DNA of 24,881 nucleotides from Bacillota bacterium. GTDB lineage: Bacteria > Bacillota > Clostridia > Oscillospirales > Acutalibacteraceae. Each line of letters opens with the position of its first letter. Position 1 is the stretch's first letter. Location: assembly GCA_023417635.1 (NCBI GenBank), contig JAEZFF010000047.1, positions 1 to 24,881 on the forward strand, written 5' to 3'. The position numbers and the translations under genes were made by a program. Shown piece after piece: positions 8,269 through 16,066 of the stretch. The notes beneath the pieces were generated by a model. The model did no database searches and was not told where the DNA came from. It saw only the letters and a list, made by a program, of their open reading frames with translations.

Positions 8269-8292
8269 CAGATTGCTGAAATGTTTTTTATT

Positions 8293-8985
8293 TTATTCAC
8301 AGACTGGAACCGGCGTAAAGCCGAGATAGTCGCTTGAAATGAGGTGCATGGAAACCCCGCGGTACTCTGTTACCGGCTGGCACCGCGCCGCCGCACTTCC
8401 GTGTATATGCCCAAAATAGCAGTCTGAAACTCCACGGTTCACAAGCACATCCATAATCTCGCTGCACTCCATACCATCATAGATTGGGGGGTAATGAAGG
8501 AAGACAACCGGCTTTTTCCCGGTTTTAACGGCATCATCCAAAGAAGCGCTCAGGCGGCCAACCTCGCGGCTGACAATTTTCTTGTCCTCGCCGCTTTCGG
8601 CATTGTACAGCCATCCACGCGTACCGCAGACTGCAAGTTTTCCAACTGCTTCAGCGCAGTTATGGATAATGCCGATACTGGAAAACCCATTTTCTGTAAG
8701 GAACTGGTCAATCTTTTTCCGGGTAGACCACCAATAGTCATGGTTACCCTTGAGGATTAACTTGCGCCCCGGGAGTGACTGGATAAAGCGAAAATCGGGC
8801 GCAGCGTCTTCCAGGTGCATTGCCCACGAAATGTCGCCCGCAACCACAACAGTATCCTGTGGGCCAACAGTAGCGCACCAATTCTTCTGCAAGCGGGAAA
8901 CATAATTTTCCCAGCCTGGGAAAACATCCATTGGCTTATCGGCGCCAAGTGAAAGATGTAGGTCGGCAATGGCATACAGGGCCAT
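8293..8985 (-). CDS. Calcineurin-like metallophosphoesterase
   Basis: A 230-residue member of the calcineurin-like phosphoesterase superfamily, which uses two metal ions to hydrolyse phosphoesters. The metal-ligand motifs are in order: D8-x-H10 (ADLHLS), GD51 in VVVAGDISW, GN81H82D, H164 in VFLHYPP and GH193IH195G. There is no signal peptide, so it acts in the cytoplasm. It belongs to a conserved Firmicutes group without a clear physiological substrate; the sequence alone cannot tell a nucleotidase from a phosphodiesterase. It starts 4 nt after the thrC stop and is co-transcribed with it; nothing else links the two functionally. Confidence 0.9.
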   Translation of the reverse strand: MALYAIADLHLSLGADKPMDVFPGWENYVSRLQKNWCATVGPQDTVVVAGDISWAMHLEDAAPDFRFIQSLPGRKLILKGNHDYWWSTRKKIDQFLTENGFSSIGIIHNCAEAVGKLAVCGTRGWLYNAESGEDKKIVSREVGRLSASLDDAVKTGKKPVVFLHYPPIYDGMECSEIMDVLVNRGVSDCYFGHIHGSAAARCQPVTEYRGVSMHLISSDYLGFTPVPVCE

Positions 8986-8989
8986 TCCG

Positions 8990-10492
8990 CTATGCCTTCC
9001 TTTCTGCAGCTGCTAAGACGGCATCGCTCATCCCGTCTTTTTCGCAGACCTGTGAAAAACGAACCGGCCTTGTTTCCAGCGCTGCGATGGAAGCTGGAAC
9101 TACCGTACCCGTCATGGAAGAAAGGCGGCGCACATCCTCAAAAACATTTTCTGCCGGCTGTATACCCGGCGTAAGTGCTGAGAGAACATCCGGACCAAAT
9201 TTATATGGGCTTGCTGTAGAAATGACAACCAGATGCACCCGGTTTCCATCCGCTTTACGGTACCGGCGGCCAATACAGGAAGCAACAGCTGTATGTGGGT
9301 CACAAAGGTAGTGCATTTGTCCGTAAATGCGGCGAATCTCTTCTTTTGTTTCTTCATCGCTGCAGAACCCTGCTGCAAAAATGCTCTGAATCTTTGCTAG
9401 TGTTTCTGAGTCAACCGTATATTTTCCGTCTGTGGTAAGCTGCTCCATCCAGCGGGTAACTTTTTCGCCGTCACACCCTGTGATGTCATACAGCAGGCGC
9501 TCCAGATTACTGGAAATCAGAATATCCATAGACGGCGAAATTGTCGTGTGGAAAGGGCGGTTGCGGTCATAAACTCCGGTTTTCAGAAAATCCGTAAGGA
9601 CGTTATTTGAATTAGAAGCACAGATAAGCCTGCGAATTGGAAGGCCCATTTCCCGAGCATAATATCCTGCAAGAATATCGCCGAAATTTCCTGTAGGAAC
9701 GCAGAAATCGACTGCTTCATCCGCGGCAATTTTTCCCGCATTTGCAAGGTCGCACCATGCTGAAAAATAATAAACAATCTGTGGCAGCAGCCTGCCCCAG
9801 TTAATAGAATTTGCGCTGGAGAACATTAATCCCTGCTCCCCGATTTTTCTCCGGATGGCCTCATTGCCAAAAATCTTTTTAACACCCGTCTGGGCATCGT
9901 CAAAATTTCCGCGCACAGCTACAACCGCAACATTGCCGCCTTCCTGTGTACGCATCTGACGTTCCTGCATAGCGCTGACACCATTCTGCGGGTAAAACAC
10001 AAGAATTCGAGTCCCCGGCACATTGCGGAAACCTTCCAGTGCAGCTTTGCCGGTATCGCCGGAAGTTGCAACAAGAATCATCGCATCTTTTTCCGAATGG
10101 ATTTTTTTGAGCGAACGGGTTAAAAAATGCGGCAGAATCTGAAGCGCCATATCCTTAAATGCGCAGGTTGGCCCATGCCAAAGTTCAAGGTAGGAAATGC
10201 CTTCTTCCGGAGTTACAACCGGCGCAGGTTTTCCACCGGAAAATTTTCCGGCACCATAAGCGTTTGAAACACAACTTGTAATTTCATCATCTGTAAAATC
10301 CGTAAGAAAAAGGCTCATAATAGCGGCTGCGCGGCCAGCGTAGTCCATTCGCCGAAGTTCTGCAAGACGCACCGGCGAAATAGCCGGGAAAGACTCCGGA
10401 ACAAACAGGCCGCCGTTTTCGCAGATTCCCTGCGCAATCGCCTGCGCTGCGGAAACACTCATCCGGCTGTTCCGCGTCGATTGATAGTTCAA
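8990..10492 (-). CDS. thrC: Threonine synthase
   Basis: A 500-residue PLP enzyme that converts O-phosphohomoserine to threonine and phosphate, the last step of threonine synthesis. The PLP-binding lysine is K113 in GPTCAFKDMAL. The VATSGDTGKAALEGF stretch and the NSINWGRLLPQIVYYF stretch are family hallmarks. The length and the opening NYQSTRN fit the longer, Gram-negative/yeast-like threonine synthase class rather than the roughly 350-residue Bacillus form. The start codon is TTG (10490-10492), supported by GAAGGGGG about eight nt upstream and by the conserved N-terminus. It has its own promoter (10534-10562). No T-box or other threonine-responsive leader fits in the short upstream gap. Confidence 0.95.
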   Translation of the reverse strand: MNYQSTRNSRMSVSAAQAIAQGICENGGLFVPESFPAISPVRLAELRRMDYAGRAAAIMSLFLTDFTDDEITSCVSNAYGAGKFSGGKPAPVVTPEEGISYLELWHGPTCAFKDMALQILPHFLTRSLKKIHSEKDAMILVATSGDTGKAALEGFRNVPGTRILVFYPQNGVSAMQERQMRTQEGGNVAVVAVRGNFDDAQTGVKKIFGNEAIRRKIGEQGLMFSSANSINWGRLLPQIVYYFSAWCDLANAGKIAADEAVDFCVPTGNFGDILAGYYAREMGLPIRRLICASNSNNVLTDFLKTGVYDRNRPFHTTISPSMDILISSNLERLLYDITGCDGEKVTRWMEQLTTDGKYTVDSETLAKIQSIFAAGFCSDEETKEEIRRIYGQMHYLCDPHTAVASCIGRRYRKADGNRVHLVVISTASPYKFGPDVLSALTPGIQPAENVFEDVRRLSSMTGTVVPASIAALETRPVRFSQVCEKDGMSDAVLAAAERKA

Positions 10493-10533
10493 GGCGTTTA
10501 CCCCCTTCAGGATCGGTTTTCAATTATACTTTT

Positions 10534-10562
10534 ATCATATACAATCAAAAAGGAAATGTCAA
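10534..10562 (-). promoter_or_regulatory. Promoter of thrC, overlapping the yraN stop codon
   Basis: On the minus strand a perfect TTGACA (10557-10562) includes the TGA stop of yraN. A 17-nt spacer leads to TATGAT (10534-10539). The start point would lie about 40 nt upstream of the thrC TTG codon. It lets thrC and the phosphoesterase be expressed independently of the rnhB-yraN message. Confidence 0.82.
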
Positions 10563-10924
10563 AAAAAGCCGCCGCACGAAAAAGCGTCGGTAATGTACTG
10601 AATTGAAACTGGAATGCCGTTCTCTGTTATAACGGCGGCAGCGTCAAAGCGCGGCTGCAGAGGCATTGGTTTTTTTTGCAGAAAAAGCAGCGCTGTACGG
10701 ATTATCTTTTTCTGTTTGGAAGCCGTGACTGCTTCCAGCGGATTGACAAGCGAACCCTGTTCCCGTGTTTTAACCTCAACAAAAGCAAGATATTTTTGAT
10801 TCTTAGCAATAATATCAATTTCACCATAGCGGGAGTGAAAATTGCGTTTCAGAATACTGTAGCCCTTTTCTTGAAGGTACACTGCTGTGTACTCTTCCCC
10901 GACGGCCCCGGAAGAATTATCCAT
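10559..10924 (-). CDS. yraN: YraN/UPF0102 family nuclease-like protein
   Basis: A 121-residue UPF0102 (YraN) protein with a restriction-endonuclease-like fold. The PD-(D/E)xK-type core is visible: GEEYTAVYLQEKGYSILKRN near the N-terminus, then GEIDIIAK with the acidic residue and FVEVKTR with the E-x-K pair. The family is nearly universal beside rnhB but its cellular role is not settled. It overlaps the rnhB 3' end by 8 nt, so translation is coupled. Its stop codon is part of the thrC -35 box. Length is normal for the family. Confidence 0.92.
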   Translation of the reverse strand: MDNSSGAVGEEYTAVYLQEKGYSILKRNFHSRYGEIDIIAKNQKYLAFVEVKTREQGSLVNPLEAVTASKQKKIIRTALLFLQKKPMPLQPRFDAAAVITENGIPVSIQYITDAFSCGGFF

Positions 10925-11555
10925 CAGCTACCACATCCCCCAGAATCTTTTTCAGGAACGTTCTGCGGTGTACCGGGCAAGGGCCATACTTTTTCAGCAT
11001 CTCCACATGGTAGGCTGTGCCGTATCCTTTGTGCTTCGCGAACCCATACTGCGGGTAAATTTCGTCTACCTGACGCATCAGGCGGTCACGGCTGACTTTT
11101 GCTAAAATAGAAGCCGCCGCAATGCTGGCCGACAGTGCGTCGCCACGAACGATAGTACGCGTTTCCACCCCAAGCGTTGGCATGCGGTTACCATCAACGA
11201 GCGCAAGATCCGGCAAAATTTTTAATGCGTCGAACGCACGCTTCATGGCGCGAAACGTTGCCTGCAGAATATTAATCTCGTCAATTTCCTCTTCCGTTGC
11301 AAAACCAATGCCATAAGAAACAGCACCTGCTTCAATCTCGTCAAAGAGGGCTTCTCGTTTTTTGGGGCTAAGTTTTTTAGAATCGTTAATGCCCTTTATC
11401 GTGCATCCTGCCGGCAGGATAACCGCAGCAGCAAAGACAGGCCCGGCAAGAGGCCCGCGCCCGGCTTCGTCGATGCCGCAGACCGTGCAGAAGCCTTCCT
11501 GCACAGCAAGTTTTTCGTACCGGTACCAATCGTCTGTCACAGCTTGTTTGGTCAT
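10917..11555 (-). CDS. rnhB: Ribonuclease HII
   Basis: A 212-residue RNase HII, which cuts RNA in RNA-DNA hybrids and removes misincorporated ribonucleotides. The active-site acidic residues are D29 and E30 in GIDEAGRGPLAGPV, D121 in LVDGNRMP and D139 in RGDALSASIAAASILAKVSRD. The KHKGYGTAYH motif near the C-terminus is typical. The ATG overlaps the rbgA stop (ATGA, 11552-11555), and yraN overlaps its own end, so rbgA-rnhB-yraN are translated as a tightly packed set. Confidence 0.97.
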   Translation of the reverse strand: MTKQAVTDDWYRYEKLAVQEGFCTVCGIDEAGRGPLAGPVFAAAVILPAGCTIKGINDSKKLSPKKREALFDEIEAGAVSYGIGFATEEEIDEINILQATFRAMKRAFDALKILPDLALVDGNRMPTLGVETRTIVRGDALSASIAAASILAKVSRDRLMRQVDEIYPQYGFAKHKGYGTAYHVEMLKKYGPCPVHRRTFLKKILGDVVADG

Positions 11556-12424
11556 AGCTTGTCTGCCTGTTCCAGTGTAATACGGCCAATTTTACCGCTT
11601 CGGAACTCTTCCAGAAGCATATGTGCGGCGCGTTCGGTATCGACAGAACCACCGCCCTGCAGCATTCCACGTTTCCGCCCCACAAGCTCCAGCATAGCGA
11701 AACCATCTAGTGCGGAAAGGTCAGAGCCTTCTAGCTTATAGCGCGCTTTCAGTGCTTCCGGTGCATCCTCGCGCAGTGTTTCCAGCAAACGGTACGCTAT
11801 TTGCTCCACATCAAAAACATCATCTTTTACCGCACCTGTAAAGGCAAGGTGCTCCCCTTGCCCGGCGCTGCTGATTTTCGGCCATAAAACACCCGGTGTG
11901 TCAAGCATTTCAAAATTTTTGCCAACGGGGAACCACTGACTTGCACGCGTAACACCAGGCTTGTTCGCAACCACTGCCCGTTTTCCGCCTGCCAAGCGGT
12001 TAACCAGCGAGCTCTTTCCCACATTCGGGATGCCGACGGCCATAATGCGGATTTTGCGGCCGGCCATACCCTTTTCTCTCCAAGAAGCAATTTTATCCCG
12101 AAGCACACTTTCGACCTGTGGGAAAAGTAAACTAAGGTTTTTCCCAGTCTTGCAGTCTGCGGCAATGGCTCCATACCCTTTTCCGCGGAAATAGCGAATC
12201 CATTCCGAGGTTTTGCCTGCATCAGCAAGGTCAAATTTATTCATCAGCAAAATCCGGGGCTTTCCGCCAACCAGCCGCCCAAGATCTGGGTTGCGGCTGC
12301 TGACGGGAATCCGGGCATCCAGGATTTCCACAATGGCATCCGCGAGCTTTAAATTTTTTGCAATTTGCTTTTCCGTACGGGCCATATGCCCTGGAAACCA
12401 CTGTATTGTCTGCTGTTCATTCAT
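11552..12424 (-). CDS. rbgA: Ribosome biogenesis GTPase RbgA (YlqF)
   Basis: A 290-residue circularly permuted GTPase that acts in late 50S assembly. The permuted motif order is clear: G4 NKFDL (62-66) comes before G1 GIPNVGKSS (132-140) and G3 DTPG (176-179). The N-terminal IQWFPGHMARTEKQI is diagnostic of YlqF/RbgA. The C-terminal helical domain (about 200-290) is the RNA-binding ANTAR-like part. Its Shine-Dalgarno site is weak (AGAAG), so it may depend on translation from lepB, 44 nt upstream. It stands in the classic rplS-lepB-rbgA-rnhB order. Confidence 0.97.
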   Translation of the reverse strand: MNEQQTIQWFPGHMARTEKQIAKNLKLADAIVEILDARIPVSSRNPDLGRLVGGKPRILLMNKFDLADAGKTSEWIRYFRGKGYGAIAADCKTGKNLSLLFPQVESVLRDKIASWREKGMAGRKIRIMAVGIPNVGKSSLVNRLAGGKRAVVANKPGVTRASQWFPVGKNFEMLDTPGVLWPKISSAGQGEHLAFTGAVKDDVFDVEQIAYRLLETLREDAPEALKARYKLEGSDLSALDGFAMLELVGRKRGMLQGGGSVDTERAAHMLLEEFRSGKIGRITLEQADKL

Positions 12425-12468
12425 TGGCTGCTTCTCTGTCTTTCTGAATTATTATTCACTCACTTTAT

Positions 12469-13047
12469 TTACTTACTTTGAAAACCGTGAAATGGACTGA
12501 TGATGAAACTGGCTTTTCCTATAATATAACGGGTATCTATCATCCCGACAGCAGTGTAGCGGCTGTCTTCTGAAACCGGCCGATTGTCACCCAAAACGAA
12601 AACGCATCCCTTCGGAACTGTTACCGGGAATGCTGCAGAACCCTGCACTTTGGTAATGCCGTTCCGGATATAGGCCGACTCATCAAGCTCTTTTCCATCG
12701 ACGGAAACAACGCCTTTTGCAAAGTTAATATCAACTTTCTGGCCTTCTGTAGCAATTACGCGCTTGATAATCCGTGTTTTCAGTTGTGTGCCGTCGGCAT
12801 CAATTACAACAACATTGCCACGCTGAAAATTGCGATCGGCGCAGGAAACAAAAACGCGGTACCCGTTTACATAATTCGGCAGCATCGAATCGCCCTGCAC
12901 CATAATATTAAGCCGAAAAATAAAAATGAGCAGAATCATTACGCCAATCAATGCCGTGATAAAAGCCTCTGCCCAGTCGTAGCAGCCAGCTGCAAAACCG
13001 TTTTTTGGCTTTTCCTGCGGCTGAATACCGGAATCTGAATCCGCCAT
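12469..13047 (-). CDS. lepB: Signal peptidase I
   Basis: A 192-residue membrane serine protease that removes signal peptides from secreted proteins. One N-terminal transmembrane segment covers about residues 29-47 (ITALIGVMILLIFIF). The catalytic Ser54 is in QGDSMLPN, the catalytic Lys95 in TRIIKRVIA, and the conserved box VFVLGDNRPVSEDSR follows. One TM segment and about 190 residues fit the Gram-positive type. AAGGTGG stands seven nt before the ATG. It follows a terminator behind rplS, and I see no convincing promoter in between, so read-through probably supplies it. Confidence 0.97.
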   Translation of the reverse strand: MADSDSGIQPQEKPKNGFAAGCYDWAEAFITALIGVMILLIFIFRLNIMVQGDSMLPNYVNGYRVFVSCADRNFQRGNVVVIDADGTQLKTRIIKRVIATEGQKVDINFAKGVVSVDGKELDESAYIRNGITKVQGSAAFPVTVPKGCVFVLGDNRPVSEDSRYTAVGMIDTRYIIGKASFIISPFHGFQSK

Positions 13048-13081
13048 AAAATTACCACCTTACAGCAAAATAACGGATAAC

Positions 13082-13106
13082 AAAAAAGGGACACTCTATG
13101 TCCCTT
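13082..13106 (-). terminator. Intrinsic terminator after rplS
   Basis: On the minus strand AAGGGACA and TGTCCCTT form an 8-bp stem with a TAGAG loop, extended by a TTTTTT run (13087-13082). It sits between rplS and lepB. The remaining 35 nt before lepB are too short for an obvious promoter, so termination is probably partial and sets a high rplS to lepB ratio. Confidence 0.82.
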
Positions 13107-13131
13107 CTCTATAACTTGTAATAATTGAAAA

Positions 13132-13476
13132 TTACCGAATCTGTTCCTTAACCTTTGCAGCCTTACCGACTCTGTGACGGATAAAGTACAGCTTCGCTCT
13201 GCGGACATTACCTTTGCGGATAACCTTAACCGCCTTAACATTTGGGGAATGGATTGGGAATACTCTTTCAACGCCTACACCGTAAGAAACGCGGCGGACT
13301 GTGAAAGTTTCGCTTACTGCACTGCCCTTGCGTGCAATCACTGTGCCTTCAAAAGCCTGGATTCTTTCGTGGTCACCTTCGCGGATATTAACGTCCACAC
13401 GAACGGTATCTCCAATTTCGAACTGAGGAAGTTCCTTTTTAAGGGAATCCTGCGTAATGGTTTTCAATGCATCCAT
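13132..13476 (-). CDS. rplS: 50S ribosomal protein L19
   Basis: A 114-residue L19, located at the 30S-50S interface. The family signature is seen in FEIGDTVRVDVNIREGDHERIQAFEGTVIARKG and in GVGVERVFPIHSPNVKAVKVI, ending in a basic segment RRAKLYFIRHRVGKAAKVKEQIR. AAGGAG lies nine nt before the ATG. It has its own promoter and a structured leader of about 120 nt, consistent with autoregulation. In many Firmicutes rimM and trmD lie directly upstream; here a tRNA-Trp gene on the opposite strand takes that place. Confidence 0.98.
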   Translation of the reverse strand: MDALKTITQDSLKKELPQFEIGDTVRVDVNIREGDHERIQAFEGTVIARKGSAVSETFTVRRVSYGVGVERVFPIHSPNVKAVKVIRKGNVRRAKLYFIRHRVGKAAKVKEQIR

Positions 13477-13499
13477 AAATAAACTCTCCTTTTAATTTC

Positions 13500-13592
13500 A
13501 GACATTCATGCCAGTGGCAGAGGACTGTCAGCTTCATGCCCTGGAAACCGGGCATAATCCGCACCGATAAAGAATATCGGCGGACAAAATAC
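13500..13592 (-). ncRNA. Structured leader of rplS, candidate L19 leader
   Basis: Between the rplS promoter and its Shine-Dalgarno site, two clear hairpins form on the minus strand. The first is 13559-13583 (CCGC-CGATA pairing with TATCG-GCGG-like bases around TTCTT). The second is 13536-13555 (ATGCCC pairing with GGGCAT). Known L19 leaders in low-GC Gram-positive bacteria (Rfam L19_leader) regulate rplS by binding L19. Position and architecture fit that role; I could not run the covariance model. Confidence 0.5.
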
Positions 13593-13598
13593 TAACTA

Positions 13599-13627
13599 AG
13601 TTTATCACAGCTCCAATATAAATGCAA
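13599..13627 (-). promoter_or_regulatory. Promoter of rplS
   Basis: On the minus strand TTGCAT (13622-13627), a 17-nt spacer and TAAACT (13599-13604). It lies just upstream of the structured leader and back to back with the tRNA-Trp promoter on the other strand, which makes the assignment more credible. Confidence 0.6.
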
Positions 13628-13665
13628 CATATATTTTCTCAAAACGGATTTCTGCTTTGCGTTGC

Positions 13666-13694
13666 TTGACAGTTTCTGTCGGACGCGCTATAAT
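13666..13694 (+). promoter_or_regulatory. Promoter of tRNA-Trp
   Basis: A fully consensus promoter: TTGACA (13666-13671), 17 nt, TATAAT (13689-13694). The start point would lie about 14 nt before the tRNA. Such strength is usual for single stable-RNA genes. Confidence 0.93.
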
Positions 13695-13714
13695 ATTGAG
13701 CGTACTATTTTTAT

Positions 13715-13790
13715 AGGGGCATAGCTCAGCTGGTAGAGCAGCGGTCTCCAAAACCGCGTGCCGAGGGTTCGAATCCTTCTGCCCCTGCCA
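13715..13790 (+). tRNA. tRNA-Trp (CCA)
   Basis: Complete cloverleaf on the plus strand. Acceptor AGGGGCA pairs with TGCCCCT, the anticodon loop CTCCAAA gives CCA, the T-arm is GGTTCGAATCC, discriminator G and encoded CCA at 13788-13790. It is a monocistronic tRNA gene divergent from rplS. Confidence 0.98.
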
Positions 13791-13794
13791 TTAT

Positions 13795-13838
13795 AAACCC
13801 GCATGAATTCTGGAAATATCAGAATTCATGCGGGTTTT
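13795..13838 (+). terminator. Terminator of tRNA-Trp
   Basis: A perfect 18-bp stem (13795-13812 with 13820-13837) closes on a 7-nt loop GAAATAT, beginning 4 nt after the tRNA. The T-run is only four long and overlaps the stem. Confidence 0.85.
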
Positions 13839-13857
13839 GATTGTGAATTTTGAATGC

Positions 13858-13902
13858 AAAAGCAGCCGCTGTCTCGGGAACCCGGGATAGCGGCTGCTTT
13901 TT
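13858..13902. terminator. Bidirectional terminator between tRNA-Trp and the GH3 gene
   Basis: A perfect 13-bp outer stem, AAAAGCAGCCGCT and its complement (13858-13870, 13889-13901), is extended by a GC-rich inner stem. T-runs follow on the plus strand (TTTTT) and, read in reverse, on the minus strand (TTTT). It can stop read-through from tRNA-Trp and also end the convergent GH3 transcript. Confidence 0.8.
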
Positions 13903-13974
13903 CGACTTGTGAATGGATTCTTTAGTCCTATGATTTTTTCAGCAGACACATTTTCATTTAAAATAAAAGCTTTT

Positions 13975-15831
13975 TTAATTCTGAGTTTTATAGCTTAATC
14001 CGAATCCCTGCCTGAAAAGCACATCGCTCGTTCCGATGCTCTGAACCGTTTTATACCACGGCATCGACAGTTTTCCCCTAAAGTCTGCTTTGTTCACCAG
14101 CACGTCTGCAACACTCCCGCCTTCACTGCCGGGAAGATAGCACATCACTACACTGTTCCAATCTTTTAAATAATTTTGAATCAGCACTTCCCTGCCCGCA
14201 ACAACAAGAGTAACAGTCGGTTTTTGCAGACTTTTTGCAAGCTGAATTGCTTCTGCATTTCCGTTTAGTCCAAGGCTTCCGGTCAGACTCAAGTCTTTTG
14301 TGTCTCCTTCCCATTCGGAGTACGGTTTTTCACCAACGCAAAGCAGAGTGACATCCGCTTTTGAAGCCTGGCTCTTATCCGTAATTATATTCAGGCCATA
14401 TTCCTTTGCAGCGGACTGCAGGCCTTCCAGAATTGTGGTTCCCTTTGTGACGTGCTGGCCATTCCGGTCTATCCCACCTGCCCACTGAACAGTCCAACCA
14501 CCGCACTGCACCCCTACATTGTCTGCGGCAGGTCCAGTAACAAAAACGGTGCTTCCTTTTTTTAGCGGCAGTGTATTTTTATCATTTTTAACAAGGACCA
14601 GGCTTTCCTCAGCTAACCGCTTTGCCAAGTCACGGATTCCCTGAGTACCGACCTGCGTTACCTCATGCTTGACGTTTTTCTCCATAGGGTCGTTAAACAG
14701 TCCCATTTCATATTTCACCGTTAAAATACGGCGGACAGCATCATCAATGCGGGACTGCGGAATTGCGCCGCTGTTAACCGATTTTTCAATCAATTGGCCG
14801 CACTCTTCAAAATTTTCCGGCTGCATCAGCATATCGATTCCCGCATTAACTGCTGCTGCCAGCTTTTCGCTGAGATTTTTACCCGGAATATGCTGAATGG
14901 ATTCCCAGTCGCTGACTACAAATCCGTCAAACTTCAGCTCACCTTTTAGCTTACCGGTTAAAAGCTGTTTATTAGCATGCATTTTAACCCCATTTACGCT
15001 GCTGTGGCTGGCCATGACAATTTTGACACCTTCCTTCAGAAGTGCCCGGTAAGGCTTCAGCAATTCCTCTAGCTGTGCATCCGTAAGCTTTGCATCTCCA
15101 CGGTCGATAAGTTTGCCTTCTTCGCCGGTACCGAAAACGACACTGCCATCCCCAACGAAGTGCTTAGCCGTCGGCATCACGCCGTGGTCAAGCTGGCCCT
15201 TTGCAAAAGCCGCGCCAAGCTTTGCAACCAGATTAGGGTCTGACGAATAGCTTTCATAAGTTCTGCCCCACCGGGGGTCGGAATCTACCGCAAGGCAGGG
15301 GCCAAAATTCCACAGAACGCCGGTCACCTTCATTTCTTCCGCGACGGCTGCGCCCATCTGATTCGTCAGCTGCTCATCATTTGCCGCACCAATGCCAATG
15401 TTGTGAGGAAAAATCACCGCATCCTGAACATTGTTGTGCCCATGGATTGCATCCAGCCCATACAGGCACGGAATTGGCAATTTAGAACTCATGGCGGCTT
15501 TCTGGTACTCCTCAACGAAGGAGCGCCAGGTTGCTGCGTCCCGGGAACGGGAATTCCCGCCGTTCAGTACGGAACCATAACAGTTCTTCTGCATATCGTC
15601 GTATGTCAGGCGAAAACCAGCGCCCTGCAGCATCTGAGCAATTTTTTGCTGCAAGGTCATTTTTTTCATAAGAGCTGCAACTTTTTCCGCTGTTGACTGG
15701 GCATTTGAGCCTGCAGCGGTCTGTACTGTGGTGCTGCCGGCAGGCTTAGACTCCGGTTTTGTAAAGGCGCCGCAGCTTGTAGCTGAAAATAAGATTAGAC
15801 AGGAACAAATGATACTGAGAATCTTCTTCAT
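13975..15831 (-). CDS. Glycoside hydrolase family 3 beta-glucosidase, probable lipoprotein
   Basis: A secreted GH3 enzyme of 618 residues that should release sugars from beta-linked oligosaccharides. The signal peptide MKKILSIICSCLILFSATSC ends at Cys20, a likely lipid attachment site, though the lipobox is imperfect. The N-terminal (beta/alpha)8 domain has LYGLDAIHGHNNV, RWGRTYESYSSDPNLV and KHFVGDG (223-229). The nucleophile Asp308 is in GFVVSDWESI. The C-terminal alpha/beta-sandwich domain starts near 395. Two domains at this length resemble the barley exo-beta-glucanase type, without the fibronectin domain of BglX. I chose the ATG at 15831 over the TTG nine nt upstream, because GAGGGG stands 9 nt before the ATG and abuts the TTG. 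A promoter lies at 15975-16003. Exact substrate unknown. Confidence 0.93.
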   Translation of the reverse strand: MKKILSIICSCLILFSATSCGAFTKPESKPAGSTTVQTAAGSNAQSTAEKVAALMKKMTLQQKIAQMLQGAGFRLTYDDMQKNCYGSVLNGGNSRSRDAATWRSFVEEYQKAAMSSKLPIPCLYGLDAIHGHNNVQDAVIFPHNIGIGAANDEQLTNQMGAAVAEEMKVTGVLWNFGPCLAVDSDPRWGRTYESYSSDPNLVAKLGAAFAKGQLDHGVMPTAKHFVGDGSVVFGTGEEGKLIDRGDAKLTDAQLEELLKPYRALLKEGVKIVMASHSSVNGVKMHANKQLLTGKLKGELKFDGFVVSDWESIQHIPGKNLSEKLAAAVNAGIDMLMQPENFEECGQLIEKSVNSGAIPQSRIDDAVRRILTVKYEMGLFNDPMEKNVKHEVTQVGTQGIRDLAKRLAEESLVLVKNDKNTLPLKKGSTVFVTGPAADNVGVQCGGWTVQWAGGIDRNGQHVTKGTTILEGLQSAAKEYGLNIITDKSQASKADVTLLCVGEKPYSEWEGDTKDLSLTGSLGLNGNAEAIQLAKSLQKPTVTLVVAGREVLIQNYLKDWNSVVMCYLPGSEGGSVADVLVNKADFRGKLSMPWYKTVQSIGTSDVLFRQGFGLSYKTQN

Positions 15832-15927
15832 TCCAATCAACCCCTCTCATTGCGTTTTCTTTGGGTAGAAAATGGTCAGAATAAAGCATATCAGTTTTTC
15901 CAGCATTGCTTCGTGTGACTAATTTGC

Positions 15928-15951
15928 TGTAATAAAATAGTAATTATTACA
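15928..15951. promoter_or_regulatory. Dyad in the GH3 leader, possible operator
   Basis: TGTAAT and ATTACA form an inverted pair separated by 12 AT-rich nt, located roughly 20-40 nt after the predicted GH3 transcription start. A repressor bound here could block elongation. In such AT-rich DNA the match could arise by chance, so this is only a candidate. Confidence 0.25.
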
Positions 15952-15974
15952 ATTTGACCCGCTTTACTTCTTTT

Positions 15975-16003
15975 ATGTTACTCCTGCTGGAAATCTCTGT
16001 CAA
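15975..16003 (-). promoter_or_regulatory. Promoter of the GH3 gene
   Basis: On the minus strand a perfect TTGACA (15998-16003), a 17-nt spacer and TAACAT (15975-15980). It gives a leader of about 135 nt in which no gene or known riboswitch is evident. Confidence 0.7.
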
Positions 16004-16066
16004 TCAGCAATTCTGCATAATCTTAGAGGAAATGATTTGATGATCTTCAAAACATAAAAATAAATT

